A DNA stretch of 12,536 nt from Bacteroidales bacterium 45-6 (GTDB lineage Bacteria; Bacteroidota; Bacteroidia; Bacteroidales; Dysgonomonadaceae), in contig MKRS01000253.1 of assembly GCA_001897035.1 (NCBI GenBank), forward strand, positions 1-12,536. The letters run 5' to 3'. Positions 7,511-12,536 of the stretch are shown here, piece by piece. The stretch's first letter is position 1. Every line of letters starts with the position of its first letter. The translations under genes and the position numbers were made by a program. The notes under the pieces are model-generated. The model ran no database searches. It saw only the letters and a list, made by a program, of their open reading frames with translations, and was not told where the DNA came from.

Positions 7511-7518
7511 CAAAGTTA
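7511..7518 (-). promoter_or_regulatory. Bacteroidetes -7 box upstream of the antiporter (proximal)
   Basis: On the minus strand this reads TAACTTTG, a perfect TAnnTTTG match. It would start transcription near 7505, leaving an untranslated leader of about 130 bases before the ATG at 7371. No TTTG -33 element stands out at the standard spacing. Confidence 0.45.
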
Positions 7519-7565
7519 GTTGCCAATCGGTTGTTGCGTTTTCGTATGAAAAACAACGATTTGGA

Positions 7566-7573
7566 CAAATATA
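7566..7573 (-). promoter_or_regulatory. Bacteroidetes -7 box upstream of the antiporter (distal)
   Basis: On the minus strand this reads TATATTTG, a second perfect TAnnTTTG match 48 bases further from the antiporter start than the first. It lacks an obvious -33 partner. In this A/T-rich DNA one of the two boxes may be a chance match. Confidence 0.35.
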
Positions 7574-7745
7574 CTCATTTTTTACGAGAAATAAAATAGC
7601 GGAACGTGGGTTTGGATGGCGAATCGTTGCTTTCTATGGTCTATTTGTGTTGTTTTCCCCACCACGCAGAGAAGAAGGTGATTCGGTAAATTTATGTCAG
7701 AATGAGGTGGAGGACGAAAAGTATTGGAATTAATCAGGACAAGAA

Positions 7746-8375
7746 TCACTTTCTGCCAAAATCGGCCGGAATCTCGCCCCATTGGTCAGTCTCCCATTTG
7801 ATGATATGGAAAGGAATGCCGTTTGCAGCAAGCCATTTCTCGGCACGGGCAATCAGGTCGAAGATCACTTTGTTTTGGCTCGTCTGCTCCAGCTTGGTCT
7901 TGCATTTTCCTCCCCTTATCCATTTTATGGCATTCACGCTATCCGAATAAATAGGTAGGGTTCGATCTTTTTGTTTAAGGAAGGCCATTCCATGCACCAA
8001 GGCAAGAAATTCGCCGATATTGTTTGTTCCTTGTTCGAAAGGGCCTTGGTGAAAAATCTCTTCGCCGGTGCGCACATACACGCCACGATATTCCATCAGG
8101 CCGGGATTGCCGCTGCAAGCAGCATCTACGGCAATACTTTCTGTAATAATGTTTGGGTTGGAAATAGAAGTTTTCGGCTTCGGTTTTTCTGCATTTTTGC
8201 CGATGTGCTTCCACGGGTTGTCGTTGAATGCTTCCTGGGCAGCATCACGATTGGGAAAAGATTTGTACAACGCACCCTCGTAGCCATCAATCTGGTGCTT
8301 GCAGTCTCTCCATTCGTCATAAACGCCCGGAACAACTCCATTCCACACAACATAGAAGTTTTTCTTCTTCGACAT
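7746..8375 (-). CDS. rnhA: Ribonuclease HI with N-terminal hybrid-binding domain
   Basis: Cytoplasmic endonuclease of 209 residues that cuts the RNA strand of RNA:DNA hybrids, acting on R-loops and replication primers. Residues 6-51 (FYVVWNGVVPGVY ... YKSFPNRDAAQEAF) are the hybrid-binding domain (viroplasmin/PF01693 type), which grips the duplex. A Lys/Pro-rich linker (60-75) leads to the catalytic domain. The acidic active-site residues are readable: D84 in AVDAACSGNPG, E122 in TNNIGEFLAL, D145 in IYSDSVNAIKWI, and D205 in the terminal WGEIPADFGRK. This architecture is that of eukaryotic RNase H1 and of many Bacteroidetes enzymes, unlike the single-domain E. coli RnhA. The gene starts 24 bases after the glycosyltransferase stop on the same strand, so the two are probably one transcript. 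The stop is TGA at 7746-7748. Confidence 0.93.
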   Translation of the reverse strand: MSKKKNFYVVWNGVVPGVYDEWRDCKHQIDGYEGALYKSFPNRDAAQEAFNDNPWKHIGKNAEKPKPKTSISNPNIITESIAVDAACSGNPGLMEYRGVYVRTGEEIFHQGPFEQGTNNIGEFLALVHGMAFLKQKDRTLPIYSDSVNAIKWIRGGKCKTKLEQTSQNKVIFDLIARAEKWLAANGIPFHIIKWETDQWGEIPADFGRK

Positions 8376-8399
8376 ACAAGCTACTTGCTAATCCCTGAT

Positions 8400-9134
8400 T
8401 TATTTTTTCCTCTTGAATCCGCCGAAAAGTTTCCGCATTCGCAAGCGGATAACGCCAAATACAGCTTCTCCGAATATCCCCGAGTTCATCTTGGAGACTC
8501 CAAGCACACGGTTCACGAAAATGATGGACACCTCCTTGATCTTGAAACCAAGGCAATAAGCCGTGTATTTCATTTCTATCTGGAAAGCATAGCCTTTAAA
8601 ACGGATCTTGTCCAGGTCGATTGCCTCAAGCACCTGACGGCGGTATCCCACAAAGCCTGCGGTGGTGTCGTGGATAGTCATGCCGGTCACTATTTTCACA
8701 TACAGCGAAGCGAAATACGACATCAGCACCCGCCCGATCGGCCAATTCACCACATTCACGCCCGTCACATAGCGGGAACCTATCGCCAGGTCTGCGTCGG
8801 AGGAGATAGCCGCATGGAGATGGATCAAGTCGTTCGGGTTGTGAGAAAAATCGGCATCCATCTCGAAAACATACTCGTAGCTTCTCTCCAATGCCCATTT
8901 GAATCCTGCGATGTAGGCTGTTCCAAGTCCCAGTTTCCCCTTCCTTTCCACCATGAAAAGTCTTTCGGGAAATTCTGGAAACAGGGCTTTAACGATGGAA
9001 GCTGTCCCGTCGGGAGAACCGTCGTCGATGATGAGTACGTCGAATGCTTTCGGCAGCGTAAAGACAGCCCGGATGATGTTCTCGATGTTTTCTTTTTCGT
9101 TATATGTGGGAATAATGACTACAGAATCGGCCAT
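8400..9134 (-). CDS. Polyprenol-phosphate mannosyltransferase-like glycosyltransferase (GT2, Dpm1-like)
   Basis: A 244-residue family 2 glycosyltransferase that probably transfers a hexose, classically mannose from GDP-mannose, to a polyprenyl phosphate at the inner membrane. Visible motifs in order: VVIIPTYNEKENI (5-17), LIIDDGSPDGT (34-44), EMDADFSHNP with the metal-binding DAD (91-100), IGSRYVTG (118-125), DTTAGFVGYRR (156-166), GYAFQIEM (181-188) and FVNRVLGVSKMNSGIFGEA (206-224). The length matches soluble Dpm1/Ppm1-type synthases lacking the C-terminal membrane segments of longer relatives; the basic tail (KLFGGFKRKK) may help membrane contact. In the usual F-x-(D/E)-R-x-x-G-x-S-K-M motif the acidic residue is Asn (N208). 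The sugar cannot be read from sequence. It is the first gene of a likely two-gene unit with RNase HI. manA in this window feeds the GDP-mannose pathway, but that gene is not linked to this one. Confidence 0.88.
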   Translation of the reverse strand: MADSVVIIPTYNEKENIENIIRAVFTLPKAFDVLIIDDGSPDGTASIVKALFPEFPERLFMVERKGKLGLGTAYIAGFKWALERSYEYVFEMDADFSHNPNDLIHLHAAISSDADLAIGSRYVTGVNVVNWPIGRVLMSYFASLYVKIVTGMTIHDTTAGFVGYRRQVLEAIDLDKIRFKGYAFQIEMKYTAYCLGFKIKEVSIIFVNRVLGVSKMNSGIFGEAVFGVIRLRMRKLFGGFKRKK

Positions 9135-9151
9135 GGTCGTGTATTTTTTGC

Positions 9152-9159
9152 CAAATGTA
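9152..9159 (-). promoter_or_regulatory. Bacteroidetes -7 box for the glycosyltransferase-rnhA unit
   Basis: On the minus strand this reads TACATTTG, a perfect TAnnTTTG match 17 bases before the start codon at 9134. It implies a very short leader of roughly a dozen bases. There is no clear -33 TTTG at 19-21 bases; the nearest CAAA (9193-9196 on the plus strand) is too far away. Confidence 0.45.
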
Positions 9160-9415
9160 AGTAATTTGCCCCAGTGTATTGAGTTTTGATTGCAAATTTT
9201 AATATGTTGAATAGTTTTTTTTCGAATGATTGTAAAATAAAAAACTAAATCTATTCAAGCAAAATTCGGATGCACTTGCCTGAACAGGTTTGAGCCAGAA
9301 TTACCGACAAACTGTTTCTGATAGAAAACCTTATCAAATTGTTCCTTTTGGCATAAAACATTTGTATTAGAATTAGTTACAGCTAAATAGGTTTTATTAT
9401 TGCCTTGTTAGCATC

Positions 9416-9432
9416 CGTACACCAAGTGTACG
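9416..9432. promoter_or_regulatory. Operator-like perfect dyad upstream of the export operon
   Basis: CGTACAC (9416-9422) and GTGTACG (9426-9432) are perfect inverted repeats around a 3-base CAA spacer. The 17-base dyad sits 96 bases before the adaptor start in the divergent intergenic region. Its size and symmetry suit a dimeric repressor, as is common for efflux operons. It has no U-tract, so a terminator is unlikely. The binding protein is unknown. Confidence 0.35.
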
Positions 9433-9528
9433 AATTCGGACATACCAAAAAGACATAAAATACTCACACACAATAAATTAAAATTTCGGCATGAGTATTG
9501 CCAATAAGACAGAAAATTGAAATACAAT

Positions 9529-10773
9529 ATGGACAAATTAATCCCCATCGAAGAAAGACGAAAAAGAAGAAACAAACTGCTTCTAAGATATGGAAGCATT
9601 GCCTTTGTGGCGGTTATTTCCTTTGTGCTGTTTTTGCGAACCATCGAAACCTCTATCGCCGCCAAGAGTATCCAAACTGGAACTGTGGACACGGGCAATA
9701 TCAATGCCACGGTGAATGCTTCCGGGAAAATAATTCCCCTCAACGAGGAGATTATTATTGCACCTATCAACTCTCGCATCGTGGAGGTATATAAGAATTC
9801 CGGCGATTCGGTTTCGAAGAATCAGCCCATATTGAAATTGGAGCTGGCTAGCGTTGAAACAGAATACAACCAAAAACTGGACGAACGGGAGATGCGCAAG
9901 GGAAAGTTACTCCAATCGAGAATCGGGATAGAAAACAAAATTTCCGAAATGGAAATGCAATACCGGGTGAAGGAGATGCAGCTTCGCCAAATGAAAACGG
10001 ATTTGGCAAACGAGCATTACCTCGATAGCATCGGTGCAAGTACCCGGGATAAAATCAGGGAAAAGGAGTTGAACTTCCGGGTCGCAAGCCTCGAACTGGA
10101 ACAATTGAAACAAAAAATTGCCAATGAGAAACGCAATTCCGTGGCAGAACAAAAGGTGCAACAGCTCGACTTCACCATTTTTGAAAAAAGTCTGGCGCAA
10201 AGTGCACGGCTTCTCCGTGATTCCCGCATTTTGGCACCAATGAATGGAACTTTGACATACGTGAACAACCAAATTGGTTCGCCCGTGTCAGTAGGAACGC
10301 AGATTGCCATCCTTTCGGATTTGTCCCGTTTCAAAGTGGAAGCTGAAATTGCCGACACGTATGCCGATCAGCTCACGCCCGGAGCAAAAGCTGTGGTGAG
10401 AATTGCCAGTGCTAAGCTTCAGGGAACGGTGGTGAATATTATCCCTTCTTCACAAAACGGAGTTATCAAGTTCATTGTCATGTTGGAAAATCCGGACAAC
10501 AAAAACCTTCGCAGTGGGTTACGCGTAGATGCTTTTGTGGAACACGGGTTTCGGGAAAATGTCTTGCGTATTCCATCAGGGGCATACTACATTGGCCCGG
10601 GAAAATATAATTTGTGGGTGATGAAAGGCGGCGAAGCCCAAAAGCGTTCGGTAACACTTGGCGAAGGGAGCTTCGAATACGTGGAAGTTGTATCGGGTTT
10701 GAACAAAGGCGAACGTGTAATTATCTCCAACATGGAGCAATACAAAGACAAAAAATCATTAAAAATCAAATAA
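9529..10773 (+). CDS. Periplasmic adaptor (HlyD/MacA-like membrane fusion protein)
   Basis: A 414-residue adaptor that links an inner-membrane ABC transporter to an outer-membrane channel. A basic N-terminus (EERRKRRNK, 9-16) precedes one membrane anchor (about 21-38). The two halves of a lipoyl-like barrel are at about 66-108 (ASGKIIP ... IVEVYKNSGDSVSKNQPIL) and 232-266 (SRILAPMNGTLTYVNNQIGSPVSVGTQIAILSD). They flank a long coiled-coil alpha-hairpin (about 108-226) rich in Glu, Lys, Gln and Leu. A beta-barrel and a membrane-proximal domain follow (267-410). The chosen ATG at 9529 gives the expected cytoplasmic-basic then hydrophobic start; a TTG at 9517 would add only four residues. The stop is 2 bases from the next ATG, so it is tightly coupled to the ATPase. 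The exported substrate is unknown. Confidence 0.9.
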   Translation: MDKLIPIEERRKRRNKLLLRYGSIAFVAVISFVLFLRTIETSIAAKSIQTGTVDTGNINATVNASGKIIPLNEEIIIAPINSRIVEVYKNSGDSVSKNQPILKLELASVETEYNQKLDEREMRKGKLLQSRIGIENKISEMEMQYRVKEMQLRQMKTDLANEHYLDSIGASTRDKIREKELNFRVASLELEQLKQKIANEKRNSVAEQKVQQLDFTIFEKSLAQSARLLRDSRILAPMNGTLTYVNNQIGSPVSVGTQIAILSDLSRFKVEAEIADTYADQLTPGAKAVVRIASAKLQGTVVNIIPSSQNGVIKFIVMLENPDNKNLRSGLRVDAFVEHGFRENVLRIPSGAYYIGPGKYNLWVMKGGEAQKRSVTLGEGSFEYVEVVSGLNKGERVIISNMEQYKDKKSLKIK

Positions 10774-10775
10774 TT

Positions 10776-11444
10776 ATGGCAATTATCAGTATGCAAGGGA
10801 TCAACAAGGTATATCGCACCCAAGAGGTAGAAACCTTGGCGTTAGAGAATGTGAACATGGAAGTGGAAAAAGGGGAGTTTCTATCGGTAATGGGACCTTC
10901 CGGCTGCGGAAAAAGCACCATGCTCAACATCATGGGGCTACTCGACAACCCTACAAACGGATCTGTGTTTGTGAATGACATCAACACTACTCAGATGAAC
11001 GACAGCCAATTGTCGGAATTCAGGAATCATACGCTCGGGTTTATTTTCCAAAGTTTCCACCTAATCAATTCGCTGAGCGTGATCGACAACGTGGAGCTTC
11101 CCCTACTCTATCGGAAAGCGAGCGCAAACGAGCGAACCAACAGAGCTAAGGAGGTACTGGAGCGGGTTGGACTTTCTCATCGGATGAAGCATTTTCCATC
11201 CCAACTTTCAGGCGGACAATGCCAGCGCGTGGCCATTGCCCGGGCATTGGTAGGCAATCCGCAGATTATCCTTGCCGATGAGCCAACCGGAAATCTCGAC
11301 AGCCGGATGGGAAATGAGATCATGGATCTGTTATTCAAACTAAACGAAGAAGGAACCACCATCGTGATGGTCACACACGACGAGCACATCGCCAAAACGA
11401 CGAAACGGATTGTGCGCTTTTTCGATGGAAGAAGGGTGGAATGA
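10776..11444 (+). CDS. ABC transporter ATP-binding protein (MacB/LolD/FtsE-like)
   Basis: A 222-residue cytoplasmic ATPase that drives the adjacent permease. All nucleotide-binding motifs are present: Walker A GPSGCGKST (40-48), Q-loop Q92 in IFQSFHLI, signature LSGGQCQRVAIARAL (144-158), Walker B IILADEPTGNLD (164-175) with catalytic E169, and the H-loop H201 in MVTHDEHIA. The VGL-x-HR and NxVELPLLYR wording is typical of the MacB/LolD branch, which couples to FtsX-type permeases and mechanotransmission rather than classical import. The signature has Cys where LSGGQQQR is usual (C149). I start at the ATG at 10776, two bases after the adaptor stop; a longer in-frame extension from 10614 only reads through the adaptor gene in another frame. 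It is the second gene of the operon. Confidence 0.95.
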   Translation: MAIISMQGINKVYRTQEVETLALENVNMEVEKGEFLSVMGPSGCGKSTMLNIMGLLDNPTNGSVFVNDINTTQMNDSQLSEFRNHTLGFIFQSFHLINSLSVIDNVELPLLYRKASANERTNRAKEVLERVGLSHRMKHFPSQLSGGQCQRVAIARALVGNPQIILADEPTGNLDSRMGNEIMDLLFKLNEEGTTIVMVTHDEHIAKTTKRIVRFFDGRRVE

Positions 11445-11539
11445 TATAATGTGCCAATTCGATAATATGCCAATGTGAGAATGAGCGAATTTACAAATAA
11501 ACGAATTCACGAATCAACAAATTTACAACCCGACAACGC
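11445..11539 (+). repeat. Short degenerate direct repeats between ATPase and permease genes
   Basis: This 95-base spacer is unusually long for this operon and is built of near-repeats. ATAATGTGCCAAT (11447-11458 region) is echoed by ATAATATGCCAAT (11462-11474). Further on, units of the type CGAATTTACAAATAAA, CGAATTCACGAATCAA and CAAATTTACAA follow one another up to about 11528. It contains no Shine-Dalgarno sequence or terminator hairpin that I can see. From memory, similar AATGTGCCAAT and CGAATTTACGAATT strings occur in other Bacteroidales spacers, which would need a search to confirm. Confidence 0.5.
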
Positions 11540-12536
11540 ATGTTTAAAATATATTTCAAACAAACACTGGCCATGCTGAAGCAAAACCGGCTTATCAGCA
11601 CAGTCTCCATCCTGGGGACAGCCTTGGCCATCATGATGATTATGGTCATCATCATGGTGCAGCATATCAATGAGATGGATATGGCACCAGAGGTGAACCG
11701 AAGCCGAACATTGTATCTCAAAAATTATCAGCAAAAAAGCCGCGACACATTGAACAGGGAGTGGACCTCGGGAGATCTTCCGTATGAATTATACAAACAG
11801 TATTTATCCGAAATCAAAGTTCCCGAAACGGTGTCGCTGATCACCCGCGAGCAAGAAAATGCGATTCTGACCATTGAAGGAACAAACAATTCATACACTT
11901 GCTCCCAAACAAAGACCGATGGCAATTACTGGAAAATCATTTCTTTTGACTTTATCGAAGGAAAACCATTCGACCAAGCGGATTATCAGTCGGGGTTAAA
12001 AAAAGCGGTGATCACCGAAAAAATTGCTAAAAAACTCTTTGGGACAAGTGCTGCCACGGGCAAAACCGTCAATGTCAATTACGTGCCCTACACCATCACA
12101 GGTGTCGTGAAAGACGTTTCGCCCGTTTTCACTTTTAGTCAGGGCGATCTGTTTGTACCCCTTACTTCTGTGTATGGATACAAAAACAGTTGGGGGGTGA
12201 TGCTCATATTAGCAAAAAGCAAAGCTGATTTTCAAGCCATAAAGCAAGAAGTGCGGGCAACAGAGCGGAGATATGAGGCGAACAACCCTAAATACACGCT
12301 AAATTTCTGGGGGCCTTATGACCACCGCACGCAAAAAGACAACATTGATTCGGGAACAGCCGTTGACGAATCCAAAGCTCCAAAACGGATTTTGCTTATC
12401 CTGGTGATATTATTTTTGGTTCCCGCAATCAATCTATCGAGTTTCAGCATGTCGCAAATCAAAAAACGTTCAGAAGAAATTGGTATCCGCAAAGCTTTTG
12501 GTGCAAAGAAATATACGATTTTGATTCAAGTACTCT
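11540..12536 (+). CDS. ABC transporter permease, MacB-periplasmic-core/FtsX type (3' end outside window)
   Basis: The frame is open from the ATG at 11540 to the window end, giving 332 codons of a partial gene. It starts MFKIYFKQTLAMLKQNRL, followed by a first membrane segment (about 20-40). A large periplasmic domain spans about 41-280 and contains the MacB-core-like stretch KAVITEKIAKKLFG (155-168) and the ITGVVKDV strand (186-193). A second membrane segment (about 283-301) leads into the cytoplasmic coupling motif RSEEIGIRKAFGA (310-322), which is characteristic of FtsX-type permeases and meets the ATPase. It follows the ATPase by 95 bases on the same strand. Together with the adaptor it should form a MacAB-like exporter. 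Whether the full gene has four membrane segments or a duplicated eight cannot be seen here. Confidence 0.9.
   Translation, partial: MFKIYFKQTLAMLKQNRLISTVSILGTALAIMMIMVIIMVQHINEMDMAPEVNRSRTLYLKNYQQKSRDTLNREWTSGDLPYELYKQYLSEIKVPETVSLITREQENAILTIEGTNNSYTCSQTKTDGNYWKIISFDFIEGKPFDQADYQSGLKKAVITEKIAKKLFGTSAATGKTVNVNYVPYTITGVVKDVSPVFTFSQGDLFVPLTSVYGYKNSWGVMLILAKSKADFQAIKQEVRATERRYEANNPKYTLNFWGPYDHRTQKDNIDSGTAVDESKAPKRILLILVILFLVPAINLSSFSMSQIKKRSEEIGIRKAFGAKKYTILIQVL

Larger units (their letters stand above)
7372..7745. other. Intergenic region upstream of the antiporter (374 bases)
   Basis: No credible gene is seen here; the longest minus-strand frame (7582-7782) is low-complexity in composition and overlaps the RNase H end. 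The region holds two minus-strand -7 promoter boxes (7511-7518 and 7566-7573), which imply an antiporter leader of roughly 130-190 bases. It also holds short A/T-rich dyads at 7451-7464 and 7463-7481 that are too weak to call. I found no clear terminator for the RNase H gene whose 3' end is at 7746. Confidence 0.6.
9135..9528. other. Divergent intergenic region between glycosyltransferase and export operon (394 bases)
   Basis: A/T-rich DNA without a credible gene. It contains a minus-strand -7 box close to the glycosyltransferase start (9152-9159), an imperfect inverted repeat at 9283-9292/9308-9316 (about 9 paired bases, one bulge), a one-mismatch -7 box on the plus strand (AACATTTG at 9357-9364), and a perfect 7-bp dyad at 9416-9432. 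No regulator gene is encoded in it. Confidence 0.6.

Noticed and set aside
7582..7782. Minus-strand small open frame after rnhA
   Set aside because: It overlaps the rnhA 3' end in another frame and shows no conserved pattern.
7971..9164. Long plus-strand open frame (397 codons) opposite rnhA and the glycosyltransferase
   Set aside because: It runs antisense through two genes with strong family motifs; its translation is His/Ser-rich with no recognisable domain, as expected for a shadow frame.
9283..9316. Imperfect inverted repeat in the divergent intergenic region as a terminator
   Set aside because: The stem has a bulge and a 15-base loop and is not followed by a T-run; there is no upstream gene on the plus strand for it to terminate.
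10614..10775. Extended N-terminus of the ABC ATPase
   Set aside because: The extension is the adaptor gene read in another frame; the ATG at 10776 fits the family length and the tight 2-base junction.

Overview
The window looks like chromosomal core and accessory DNA from a member of the Bacteroidota, most likely order Bacteroidales. The evidence is: a GBE1-type branching enzyme, a hybrid-binding-domain RNase HI, a cyclophilin lipoprotein, a MacAB-like export operon with an FtsX/MacB-type permease of the Bacteroidetes style, almost no Shine-Dalgarno sequences ahead of A-rich starts, and several perfect TAnnTTTG (-7) promoter boxes. I cannot fix the genus. No rRNA, tRNA, CRISPR array, insertion sequence or phage gene was seen.

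Layout. Bases 1-5010 are read on the plus strand: the 3' part of a glycogen branching enzyme (glgB), a small PhnB/VOC-fold protein, a type I mannose-6-phosphate isomerase (manA) closed by a clear hairpin terminator, a cyclophilin-type peptidyl-prolyl isomerase lipoprotein, and a secreted HEFAH-motif zinc metallopeptidase of a family I recognise only by its motifs. A perfect 22-bp stem-loop then separates this block from the convergent minus-strand block (5095-9134): a large CPA2-type cation:proton antiporter with two C-terminal RCK_C-like domains, and a two-gene unit of a Dpm1-like glycosyltransferase followed by RNase HI. After a 394-base divergent intergenic region, the plus strand carries a tripartite export operon: membrane-fusion protein, ABC ATPase and the first part of an ABC permease, which runs off the window end.

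How they fit together. glgB and manA are sugar-storage and sugar-interconversion enzymes. The PPIase and metallopeptidase are both exported and may act in envelope protein folding or turnover, but nothing shows they work together. The antiporter is probably a cation or pH homeostasis protein. The three genes at the right end almost certainly form one machine: the ATPase and permease sit in the inner membrane and the adaptor bridges the periplasm to an outer-membrane channel not encoded here. No obviously new multi-gene defence or mobile system is visible. The best leads are the uncharacterised secreted metallopeptidase, the unusual domain layout of the antiporter, a perfect operator-like dyad upstream of the export operon, and a leader motif shared by two adjacent genes.
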